Source of the DNA: Thozetella sp. PMI_491
Taxonomy: Eukaryota; Ascomycota; Sordariomycetes; Chaetosphaeriales; Chaetosphaeriaceae
Reading direction: 5' to 3'
Assembly: GCA_021432635.1 (NCBI GenBank)
Contig: MU270094.1
Span: 1-64,000, forward strand
Length of the DNA: 64,000 nt
Numbering within the stretch: the stretch's first letter is position 1; every line of letters starts with the position of its first letter. The translations under genes and the position numbers were made by a program. Positions 55,444 through 64,000 of this stretch are shown piece after piece. The notes beneath the pieces were generated by a model that saw only the letters and a program-made list of their open reading frames with translations, ran no database searches and was not told the origin of the DNA.

Positions 55444-56682
55444 CTTTCCCCACTACAGTAATGTCGAGAGTGTGCTCAATTGCGGAACAATGCGCTTGCA
55501 GAGGTAGCAGCACACAGAAGCTCTAAGCCTACTTTAAAGGGCCAGGTAACTAGGTACCCATGGCGCCGATATAAAGCTTTTAGGCCCCATAGTATCGCTC
55601 AAGTACCGCCGGGATAGCAGAGCCCCACCGACCCGGTGTGTAAATGCCGCCGGAAACCCCGTCATGCACCGGCCGGCTAGACGGCTCGGCAGCTTCACAG
55701 TCCGTCTGCGAGCCGTCTCTTGCCAGCATCCGGATGATGCCCGCCACAAGCCGTTCGGGCTGCTCCTCGGCGTCTAACCCCGGAGGACAGGGGCTGAACT
55801 ATTCCCTGTGCCCCGCCCCTCCCGTATAACGGCGGCGGCGAGGCCGCGGTGGGTCGCCTAGGACCGGGAAAGAGCCGCATACCTAGGCAACTTTAAAACG
55901 AGAACCTCGGCTGGTCACCTTTTGTGTAAGGGAAACGATGACCAGCTGGGCAAAAGCGTGCGACTTATCAGGCGACCATTATCCAAAGGTGTGGGGAGGA
56001 TATAAGCACTTTGGTAGGACGATAATAGCGGAGCAAAGTCAACAGCAGAGCACGTGTAATCAACGTGACTCCAAGGACGGTCACTCGGAGTGGATGGCTG
56101 AAGTGCATGCTTCGCTATTGGGGGTTTCAGCTCCGAGGTATTAGAAAAGGTAGCGCGCCGCTATTGAGGCTGCCAAGTCTCGCCTAATCCAGGAAAGGAC
56201 ACAGCTGAAGGACATATGTCGACGATGTGGGCCATTTTGTATTTCTTGCAAGTAGGGTAGAGTAACAGTTTGAAAGGTAGGAACCCCGTGCAGTCTCGTG
56301 CTATTCAACTTTACACAGTTTAAGGGGTTATATGTTGGGGAAAGATTACCGTCAAAAAGGCCTTGGCGACCTCAGGGATATAACCCAATGAATCGAGGCG
56401 GAATCCCTGAGTTAAGGTAGGTGCTTATTTGACAGGAAGGTGACTTAGAATGACCAGGATGCTGCTTAGCGTCATGCCGTTCCGGATGTGGCGTCACGGG
56501 CGGACGGTCTAGCCAGGAGGGCCAACTAGCATCTGGCTTTCTTTATTGCCTACAATCCCAGGCCAAGCAATTTTCGGGATATCTGGACTCGACAAAGTAT
56601 TTTATTCTAGGCACAGCTTGTACACTTTGTTGATATTTGTTACGCACAATTCGATTACTTGTCGTAGATACAGAATTGCCCA
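55444..56682. other. Intergenic, no gene seen
   Basis: 1.2 kb. Near 55620-55720 it carries CCGGCCGG and a 10-bp inverted repeat (55679-55688 with 55709-55718, 20-nt loop) in the MBL-fold promoter. The rest has no recognisable gene. Confidence 0.5.
55679..55718. promoter_or_regulatory. 10-bp inverted repeat upstream of the MBL-fold gene
   Basis: AGACGGCTCG and CGAGCCGTCT are exact reverse complements around a 20-nt loop, about 240-275 bp before the MBL-fold ATG. Role unknown. Confidence 0.4.
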
Positions 56683-59238
56683 ATGTCGAGCTTGGACCCT
56701 CCTGCTTCTGGTCATGGTTACCAGCAAGAACATCGTGGGCCGCCGCCGCAAAATACTAGCCAGCAGCTGTTTTCCAGCCTCCAGGCTGGTTATCAACAGA
56801 GCTATGCGGGTCAGCATCCGCCAGAAGCGGGAAAACACGCATATATCCCCCAGTACCAGCATCAAAATGTGCAGTACCAAGAAGTACGGCATCCAGAGAC
56901 CCAGGTCAAGCAACAGCAAGTAAATTATCAACCACAGCTCCAGCACCTACAATACCAAGGACCTCAGCCTGCTCTGCACCAACTCCAGGTTCAGCCTCAG
57001 CCGTACCAGCAGTCCCAGTATGTGCAACAACAGATGAAGATAGAGCCTCAACAATATCAACAGGACCAGCCCCTGCAGGTGCAACAGCAGGCGCAGGCAG
57101 AGCCCCAACAGTATCAGCAGGCACCCGCCCAGTACGTGCAACATCAGGTTCAGGCAGAGCCCCAGAAGTATCACCAGACCCGGCCCCTGCAGGTGCAACA
57201 GATTCAGCCCCTGCAGGTGCAACAACAGATGCAGGCAGAGCCCCAACAGTATCAGCAGGCACCCATTCAGTACGTGCAACAGCAGGTACAGGCAGAGCCC
57301 CAACAGTATCAGCAGGCACCCACNNNNNNNNNNNNNNNNNNNNNNNNNNNNNNNNNNNNNNNNNNNNNNNNNNNNNNNNNNNNNNNNNNNNNNNNNNNNN
57401 NNNNNNNNNNNNNNNNNNNNNNNNNNNNNNNNNNNNNNNNNNNNNNNNNNNNNCAGTACGTGCAACAGCAGGTACAGGCAAAGCCCCAGCAGTATCAACA
57501 GGCACCCACCCAGTACGTGCAACAGCAGATACAATTACAGGCACAGCAACATCCTCAACAGATCCAGAATCCGATGAGCCAGCACCAGTCGCAGTATCAA
57601 GTGCCGATGCAGTATTCACAGCCTCAGTTTGCACAGCAGCAGATACAACCTCAGGTCCAAATACAACATCAACACTACGTACAGCAGATACAATACCAGC
57701 CATCCGCTTTACCGCAAACTACTTCTCTCGCCCCTCCAGCATACAGCCCGGCCGACGTATCAACCTCTTTGCCGGTCAATCATGCATACTACTACCAGTC
57801 TGTGGCTGTTGCAAGTGTACCGCCTCCGGTTCCGAATCATCCTGCGCATGGCTACGCGGACCAGGCCGCGACCTTCTCACCGCCTCCGATGCTACAGGAG
57901 AAACCCGAGACAAAGAAAAGCATCGGGTTACAGATGCTCAAAAACTTTGGCAAAGAAATCTCCTCGGTGAGCAAGCAGACTTACCAACAGGCCAAGCGGG
58001 AATTTGCAACGTCAACGCCCAATACAACATCTCAAGCGATACCTTCCGGTGTGCAAAACGAAGGCACCAACACACCTTCTGGCACCAGAGAGGGAACTCA
58101 GGCGGCTCAGGGTGAGCCGGTGCCCATTCCACGAAAGCCTGTTGGTCAACACATTGGTGAATTCGGCGCTCGCGCTCTAGACATGGCCAAATCTGAGAAG
58201 GGAAAGAAGGTACTTTTCTCTGCGGCTTCGGCTTTGGACTTTGTTTCCACCATAGCTGATCCTTCTGACTCGGATGGTATTGCGCTGCAAATGTTCAACT
58301 CGGTCATCCAGTCAGAAGTCAAGAAGAGCAAGGCAAAGCAGGAGCAGGCTACCAGGGAGGTCGAAGCCCAAGATGCAACCGCAGATAAAGATAAGAGTGA
58401 AAGGAATGGCGGTATTCATCCGACACAGGATAACCCACTAGCAAACATGACGCCGGATCAGGTGGCGATGATCCTCGCACTGGCAAGTCAGATACAGTCG
58501 GCGCAGGGTCGAGAGACTGCCGAAATCCGTCCCGGAGTACAAATACCCGACCTCAGCAAGCTAACAGTCGAAGACCCGCCTGAGGCGTTGCTCAATGAGC
58601 TTTTCTCCGGGACGGAGACTGGCAGCTATGCTGTTCCAAAGGATTTCACACTTGAGGAGAAACCACCAACGACAATGCCTGGGCTGAACCATGAAAAGCC
58701 AGCTATGATGGAAGTCTTCACCAGTATGAACACCGCCTACATGAATTATGCAATCGAGATGAATGCCATGGCCGGTGCTAGCACGGCAAACCTGACGGCT
58801 CACGCTACTCAAACATCGGACTATGCATCACAGGTCATAGCAAATATACCCGGCAACAGCTGCGCATCAAACAATAATATTCCCATCGCGAACGTGGAGC
58901 CTTTTCCAGTGACCGATTTGGTACGCGCTATGGGATGCGCATACAAGTACAAAAAGACTGGCAACGGGTGGTACGAAGAAAATGATTATGTTTTGCGCGT
59001 CGATGGAACGTTCGCATTCAACCTCGGAGGCGCTGCGTTTGCGCAATCCTACGATCATCTGGCTTCCGCGTATGCTTACGATCAGAGGAAGCCAACAGGG
59101 TATTGGAAAGCAGAGGGAACTACTACCAATGGCGCATTCACGTTCAGGCACGGCAATGGGGTAGAAGAGGTACGGGAGTACTGCGAGGACCACCAAGGTC
59201 ACTTCCACGTCGGTGGCCTTCGCTGGTTCCGCGTCTGA
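56683..59238 (+). CDS. Gln-rich tandem-repeat protein with conserved-looking C-terminal domain
   Basis: Unrecognised intronless protein of about 851 aa (length uncertain because of the N run). Residues 1 to about 360 are extremely Gln/Tyr/Pro-rich, with a repeat of about 19 residues (57 nt) of the form QYVQQQVQAEPQQYQQAPT on both sides of the gap. This is prion-like, probably disordered composition. The middle is charged and helical (KKSIGLQMLKNFGKEISSVS; AKSEKGKKVLFSAASALDFV). The last about 110 residues look folded, with many aromatic residues and glycines (AYKYKKTGNGWYEENDYVLR, TGYWKAEGTTTNGAFTFRHG, HFHVGGLRWFRV). The frame is kept across the gap only because 130 Ns happen to fit. No signal peptide. 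No function proposed. Confidence 0.75.
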   Translation: MSSLDPPASGHGYQQEHRGPPPQNTSQQLFSSLQAGYQQSYAGQHPPEAGKHAYIPQYQHQNVQYQEVRHPETQVKQQQVNYQPQLQHLQYQGPQPALHQLQVQPQPYQQSQYVQQQMKIEPQQYQQDQPLQVQQQAQAEPQQYQQAPAQYVQHQVQAEPQKYHQTRPLQVQQIQPLQVQQQMQAEPQQYQQAPIQYVQQQVQAEPQQYQQAPXXXXXXXXXXXXXXXXXXXXXXXXXXXXXXXXXXXXXXXXXXXXQYVQQQVQAKPQQYQQAPTQYVQQQIQLQAQQHPQQIQNPMSQHQSQYQVPMQYSQPQFAQQQIQPQVQIQHQHYVQQIQYQPSALPQTTSLAPPAYSPADVSTSLPVNHAYYYQSVAVASVPPPVPNHPAHGYADQAATFSPPPMLQEKPETKKSIGLQMLKNFGKEISSVSKQTYQQAKREFATSTPNTTSQAIPSGVQNEGTNTPSGTREGTQAAQGEPVPIPRKPVGQHIGEFGARALDMAKSEKGKKVLFSAASALDFVSTIADPSDSDGIALQMFNSVIQSEVKKSKAKQEQATREVEAQDATADKDKSERNGGIHPTQDNPLANMTPDQVAMILALASQIQSAQGRETAEIRPGVQIPDLSKLTVEDPPEALLNELFSGTETGSYAVPKDFTLEEKPPTTMPGLNHEKPAMMEVFTSMNTAYMNYAIEMNAMAGASTANLTAHATQTSDYASQVIANIPGNSCASNNNIPIANVEPFPVTDLVRAMGCAYKYKKTGNGWYEENDYVLRVDGTFAFNLGGAAFAQSYDHLASAYAYDQRKPTGYWKAEGTTTNGAFTFRHGNGVEEVREYCEDHQGHFHVGGLRWFRV
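57060..57540. repeat. In-gene 57-nt tandem repeat array
   Basis: Repeated CAGTACGTGCAACAGCAGGT...CAGGCA units code for the QYVQQQ...QQYQQAP motif. Flanking copies are almost identical, with variant copies (QPLQVQQ insert) at the left. Confidence 0.85.
57324..57453. other. Assembly gap (130 N) inside tandem repeats
   Basis: Run of N between near-identical 57-nt units. The assembler evidently could not resolve the array, so the real repeat number may differ. Confidence 0.98.
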
Positions 59239-59709
59239 GCAACACTCTGCTTGTCTCGATTTTCGGACGCAAAAATAATTGAAGTAACAAAGTTGTATGG
59301 AACTAGATTTGTGTCTCGAACACTCTACGTACCGATGTGTCACTAAATTAGCTTATCAGAAACAATACCTACTCTCTCACTACGCCTCAATATCTCCTAC
59401 CCCGAATTGAACCTGTGACATCGCGAAAACTTAAAGTATGCGGACATGCGCTGTAGACACTCATGCGGGGCATGTACAGTATCTTGCAGCTGTTTGAGAC
59501 TGTCATAAGTCCACCTCGGGGGCTGAATATAGGTAATTATGGTCCAAGAATTGAATTCCCGCCTCTTTCTTGCGTGGGGAAGGAGACACAGATTACACAC
59601 AGGTTTAGCATTCTGCTTTTGTGTTTATTTACATATGACGCTTTTAGGCCGAACACCATGCCGCTCTACATCCAGGCCACAATCCCGGCCTCGATTAACG
59701 ACAATGACC
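59239..59709. other. Convergent intergenic region
   Basis: 3' regions of the repeat protein (plus) and the cupredoxin (minus); no gene. Confidence 0.55.
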
Positions 59710-60259
59710 TTACGGGCTAGCCACGCCGCCATAAGTGCTAGTCGGCTCCTTGGCAGCCTTGCCCTTCGAAGCAGTCCTGTAGTCAGCAACGGTCTTGCCG
59801 CTGGCGGGATTGATCGCAGCCACCATGCCGTTGGCGCAGTGCTGGCCGACGGAGCAGAAGTAGTAGAGAGGGTCGGTCGAGTTGAGCGTGACGGTAAACT
59901 TCTGGGTCTACGGTGCATCATGTCAGCTACGAGACCAAACGAGAATCTGCTAGATTATTTTGCGCGATGAAATAGACGAAGCGGAGTAGTGCAGCTCGGC
60001 AGAGGAAACATATACGTACGCCGGCGTCGGTGCCCTGGTAGCGCTTAGAGGCGAAGCCGTTGCCGTTGGGCGTGCAGGGCTTGTCGAAGTCCCCGACCAC
60101 GGCGTCGTGGAACCCACCAACGAAGTGGAAAGTGACAGTGTCGCCCTTGGCGGCAGTGACAGAGTCGGGGGTGAAGGTCAGGCCGCCCTTGCCAACCTGG
60201 ACGTCGAAGTTAGCGGCGTTAGCTGCGGCCGCGAGTGCCAAGACGAGGAGCTTGAACAT
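59710..60259 (-). CDS. Secreted cupredoxin (plastocyanin-like) protein
   Basis: Small secreted blue-copper-fold protein. Minus-strand exons 60259-60020 and 59907-59710 (intron 60019-59908, phase 0); 145 aa. Signal peptide at 1-15 (MFKLLVLALAAAANA). One cupredoxin domain with a full type 1 copper site: His51 in GGFHDAVV, then Cys98, His103 and Met108 in YYFCSVGQHCANGM. Fungal single-domain cupredoxins of this kind are abundant extracellular proteins, often Ser-rich and GPI-anchored. Here the tail is short (GGVASP) with no hydrophobic GPI signal, so it is probably soluble. The frame is open upstream of 60259, but the signal peptide fixes the start. Role probably electron transfer or copper handling. 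Confidence 0.92.
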
Positions 60260-62064
60260 ATTGACGAGCCGGTTGATGAGCCGATTGTAGGACGAGGATG
60301 CCAGAGGTACGGAAGCGGTGGGTACTGAGAAGATTTGAGAGCGTTTCTGCCCGATTGCCCTGCCCGCAATCATTTATATGCCCTCACCGGTGCAGCACTC
60401 GCACCCACGAGCATGGAGCTACCCATTCCGGCAGTATCACGTCGGCTCTCCGGAGGCTAAGATGAGGAGGGGTTCAAAGACCACTCAAGGCGCTTTAAGA
60501 TGTATGATGCATGCGGTGGCACCAATCTTGGTTTCATTAGACGTTATATGGTGGCAGACTTCAGGCTAACTGGCTGAGCCAGCTTAGCCACAGTGCTGGC
60601 AAAGGCTCTGAAAGACAGCGGCCAAGGCTTTAGTCACAATGCTAAGCAACAACTCGCTGATGGATCTCATTGTTGGATCTAATCTAATCAATCTAGTGCT
60701 CCACTTCCCACTAATCTGGGCTGAAGTTTCGGGCTATTAATGAGGATAAATGCCTATAGGACTGCCGGCACCGGGCCTCGGCGGCACAACGCCGAGCCGA
60801 GAAAATCCTCCGAGGTGAGCGGCGGGGTTAGACATAGACGAGGTGGTCTAGATTGGCCTTATGGTACCTGCATATGGTGCGGTACCACTTTCGCCCGACC
60901 TCAAAGCGGTTGCTACTCGGCAGCAAAATCGAAGCACTTCAAGCTCGGTGGGATGTCAGGCCCGGAGCTCGCAGCACTTCTATAGCTACTGATTTCAGAC
61001 ATACAGCCTTCCATGGGAACATTTCCCAAAACTTTGTTGAGTTCCAGCGGCAAAATTGATACCTTTTTACATGCTGGTGCGGTTTACCTACCTTGAGCAA
61101 CTAGCCCACTGATTTTGATCGCTTCGCTTGTATTAGTGCGGGACTTCAACTGGCAAATCGACTTCAAGTGACAAATTTCAAATTGACATAGATCCCGATA
61201 CAAATTTATATAGGGATCCATATAGCCTACGTTTTTTACATCACTCCATTACTGCGATAATAAAAAATCCCACCCCTTCACATACGCTCTATAGCAGCCA
61301 ATAACCACCAGCGCAGCTTTTGCTAGAATGCTGACCACATACTGAAAGAGGGGAGGACTCCGTGGTCTATGAGAACGCATGGTATCCTTAAGCACACCAC
61401 ACAAAAAAACTGGCACACCCACAAGATCCTCTTAGCCTAGTAGCCGTAGCGTGGAACCAATTTATCTGGCATCGTGATGCACTCGGCAACGCCACCGAAA
61501 CGACGTGAGTCTCGTAGTACGGTGGGAAGCAAGCAAAGCAAAGGTAAAAAGAAGCTCCCTGAGCTCTGATCAAGGCAAGAAGGATGGGTTGAAGCGCCGT
61601 AATAACAGCAAAGGAGTGTATTAAGTTAGGGTGACGAAGGAGTATTAGAGTGTGATAGTGACAATCTGTAGTAATAATAATCGTGGCGGATGATCCTAAT
61701 GGTTATGAAGGAAAGGAAAGAACACTATCTACAGGCTTATGTACATAGGAAAAGGAGGCGCTGCCTCATGTGATAAATCCAACCTGGTCCCTGATCAGGC
61801 TAAGAGAGATCCTCTAGTCAGGGGTAAAATTGGATCTGGCACCCTACCCGAGATCAATACGCATTATAGAAAAAATATATTTAGAGGCAGGGTTGGAGGG
61901 CATGCATTGTTGTAGCAGTAGACTAGTTATACCGTGCCTCTAAACAAAGACGTTTACAGTTCTCTTCTTATCTGTTCCAACAATATGAACAGCGACCCCA
62001 GCATCAGGCATTTCGTCATCTTCGCTTTCCAAGTACTGCCTAGTATTCATCCTTCTCACTGCTA
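60260..62064. other. 1.8-kb intergenic, AT-rich right half
   Basis: Cupredoxin promoter at the left. From about 61180 to 61930 the sequence is AT-rich, with short A and T runs and no long frame. It may be a decayed region, but nothing is recognisable. Confidence 0.5.
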
Positions 62065-62937
62065 TCAGTTAGCCTGCTCCGACGTGCTCGAGATTCGTCG
62101 TGCCGCCTGCCGAAGTTCACGCTGCTCCATTCCAGCCATGATGAAAGAATCCATCCGCTCGCCCGAACCCGACCAATACGAATATATTTCCGTGTCCACA
62201 AACTTGGAGCTAGGCCCTACTAGCTGCTCCCCTGGTCGTAATTCTTGCCATAGACTCATGTACGAGTCTGACCTCCATGCCACGGCGGGGTCGGGCCGCA
62301 ATCCAAACGCTGCAGCTTCGCGTGCCTCTAGCCTTATGACAAAATCGATCGCCGTTTCGAGCGAGGTCTGAATCACACTCCCAGAGCCTTCTCCATGGCC
62401 GTAGCTCTCGATCGCGATTGGGTCGAACGTAATAGGCGCGCTCAGGCCTTGTTCTACACCTGTGCGGACCACGAAAACCGGAAGTTGACCAATGTTTCTT
62501 GAGTCCTCGTTATCGTATTGCCTAGAACACACGATAATGAGCTGTGCCTGGAAGAGGGACTGGAGTATATGAAACCTAGGATCGATATCTCCGCTCATCT
62601 CATGATCTATTGCCAGGTTGTTACCAGAAGCCAATAGCTCGTCATACCGGCGACGGTATGCCTCTACCTTGGCACATAGAGCACTATTTGCGACAACAAG
62701 TGTGTCCACAATAGATTGTAGCCCTGTGGTACTACCAAGCAACTTGTAAAGGGCGATAAATTTGCAAATAAAGCGCTGGCGCTCCCCCTCGCTTCGGGAG
62801 GGGCGAAACCACCGACGGTATATATAATTATGTAGTACAATCGTGTTGGAGGAACCACAACTCGCCACCGAGGCCGAATGCAGGGGTTGATCTGTGGGGG
62901 CGTTTGCCTCAGATAATTGAAGCCATGAGCAGGCAGA
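62065..62937 (-). CDS. Hypothetical protein, 5' end unresolved
   Basis: Open minus-strand frame of up to 291 codons, protein-like in composition but of no family I know. It has no ATG until deep inside (MSGDIDPRF). The apparent start at 62868 is GTG. The open frame begins just after CTCTAG at 62938, which could be a splice acceptor, so an upstream exon is probably missing from the model. An ATG exon at 63069 was tried, but its frame does not join. The visible part contains a helical stretch (FICKFIALYKLLGSTTGLQS), an Arg-rich helix (AKVEAYRRRYDELLASG) and a C-terminal half with a possible alpha/beta core (FQAQLIIVCSRQYDNED; LPVFVVRTGVEQGL). It could also be a decayed gene. Confidence 0.45.
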   Translation of the reverse strand, partial: SACSWLQLSEANAPTDQPLHSASVASCGSSNTIVLHNYIYRRWFRPSRSEGERQRFICKFIALYKLLGSTTGLQSIVDTLVVANSALCAKVEAYRRRYDELLASGNNLAIDHEMSGDIDPRFHILQSLFQAQLIIVCSRQYDNEDSRNIGQLPVFVVRTGVEQGLSAPITFDPIAIESYGHGEGSGSVIQTSLETAIDFVIRLEAREAAAFGLRPDPAVAWRSDSYMSLWQELRPGEQLVGPSSKFVDTEIYSYWSGSGERMDSFIMAGMEQRELRQAARRISSTSEQAN

Positions 62938-64000
62938 CTAGAGCGGGTGAAGGCTGCTTAGCATCTCAAGGCAAGGAATTCACTAGAGTTCTTCATGATA
63001 CGCCAGTGATGGGACTCTGAGGCTGTTCAGTGACGAGGCTGTATTCGGAGGTGTGGCCAAAACAGGCATCTATTGAAATACACTGCGTCGACCGTTGGGC
63101 AGTCCGATCCGCTAATAGACGAGAGAAAATGCGAATGCAAGGACCCAGAAGCCCCCAATCATCACTCTAGTTTGTCGACGTCCACGACCCCGAGCGCCCG
63201 AGGAGGTTACGTTGCAGATCTCACTGGATCACCGACACTTCCAGGAGTCCCCAGTTTGGGGGCCGTCTCGCGCCACGTGCATTCCTACCAAAGGTAGAGA
63301 AGCTGTGATCGAGAAGGGAACGCAAGCGTGGTCTGGACCATCGTCCTTACACAATTGCGCCTTGGAAAGGTGTTGAGTCCATGCGTGGGGCTTACGGTAG
63401 TGGATCTCAGGTCCATCGTCACATGTAGTTTAGACATCGCAACACCTCTGAATTCGCCCAAAGCCATGCAGCTCGTCTCGTAAATAGCGCGCAGTAAGCT
63501 GACAAGGACCACAAGTGTCAAGCTTTGAAGCTTGCGTCGCGATATGGAGTTGTGTTTTGGCTACCGAGATGGAGAAGATAGCGACAGTCAGCCAGAAAGC
63601 GCGAAGAACAACACTCTCTGGGTTGTTCCAAGGCAGCCATCCATCAGCGTTCATCATCTACAAACTATATCATCACTCTCTCCACAAACACATTGCGACT
63701 CTAAGGAAGGCTGCTCGGTTGTACTCTTAGGTAAGCAGCCCCTCGTTGATTAAGGCGGAGCTGGAGTTGCCCCAATTTGGAGGCATCATGCACCGAGCCT
63801 AGCCGTGTGCCTGCGCCCCCCTCTCGGTTGGTTTCAATCCAGGCATATACGGCGCTGCCTTCAAGCAATCAATTGCATCCTCTTACATCCTGGGCTACCA
63901 TCTGTGGGACACACCGCCGCCGGGATTATCACATCTAGGAACATAGCAGTCAGGAGACGCCTCACTGCGCTTGGGCGCATGTGCACTAGTCTCCCTCGCC
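62938..64000. other. Window end, no supported gene
   Basis: 1.06 kb. A 75-codon minus-strand frame starting at ATG 63657 has a hydrophobic stretch (SVVLRAFWLTVAIFSISVAK) and may be an exon of a membrane protein, but no joining exon or family could be shown. Confidence 0.35.

Noticed and set aside
61934-62371. 145-codon plus-strand frame
   Set aside because: Mostly antisense to the hypothetical minus-strand frame, low-quality composition, no similarity.
63073-63753. Several short frames on both strands at the window end
   Set aside because: Below 80 codons, mutually overlapping, without homology or splice support.

Overview
The window reads as nuclear DNA of a filamentous ascomycete (Pezizomycotina, probably Sordariomycete-like; the class is inferred). 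Genes are GC-rich and mostly monocistronic. They are interrupted by short GT...AG introns of about 45-100 nt, several with CTAAC/CTGAC-type branch points. Two Zn2Cys6 regulators, a LaeA-like methyltransferase, an NRPS-like reductase and several secreted fungal families support this. No CRISPR, rRNA or convincing tRNA was seen, and no intact transposon or virus-like element. One assembly gap (N run, 57324-57453) lies inside a repeat-rich gene. All exon models were worked out by hand from reading frames, splice signals and family consensus.

Left part (1-20 kb): the 3' part of a tannase/feruloyl esterase; an Sfh5-type phosphatidylinositol-transfer protein; a quinone-oxidoreductase-like MDR enzyme; a ferric-reductase-like flavocytochrome with a single-base frameshift; a SCOC-type short coiled-coil protein behind a long gene-poor stretch; a secreted DUF8021 protein; and a DUF1624/HGSNAT-like membrane protein.

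Middle (21-37 kb): an aromatic and glycoside catabolism neighbourhood. It has a sugar-porter-family MFS transporter, gentisate 1,2-dioxygenase and a divergently transcribed fumarylacetoacetate-hydrolase-family gene (probable fumarylpyruvate hydrolase). These are followed by an intracellular GH3 beta-glucosidase divergent from a Zn2Cys6 regulator, then an ochratoxinase-like amidohydrolase and an F-box protein. The dioxygenase/hydrolase intergenic region carries a perfect inverted repeat of GAL4 geometry (CGG-N11-CCG). A plausible joint job is uptake of aryl glucosides, deglucosylation, and ring cleavage through gentisate.

Right part (37-60 kb): a GNAT acetyltransferase, then a candidate secondary-metabolite cluster. 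It comprises a LaeA-like methyltransferase (10 exons), a Zn2Cys6 regulator, an NCS1 permease, an adenylation-thiolation-reductase (A-T-R) NRPS-like enzyme, a zinc alcohol dehydrogenase with a 13-nt micro-exon, and an MBL-fold hydrolase whose frame is cut by an in-frame TGA before a well-formed 64-residue tail. Carboxylic acid to aldehyde (A-T-R) to alcohol (ADH) is the core chemistry suggested. A glutamine-rich repeat protein, a secreted cupredoxin and an incomplete hypothetical gene finish the window.
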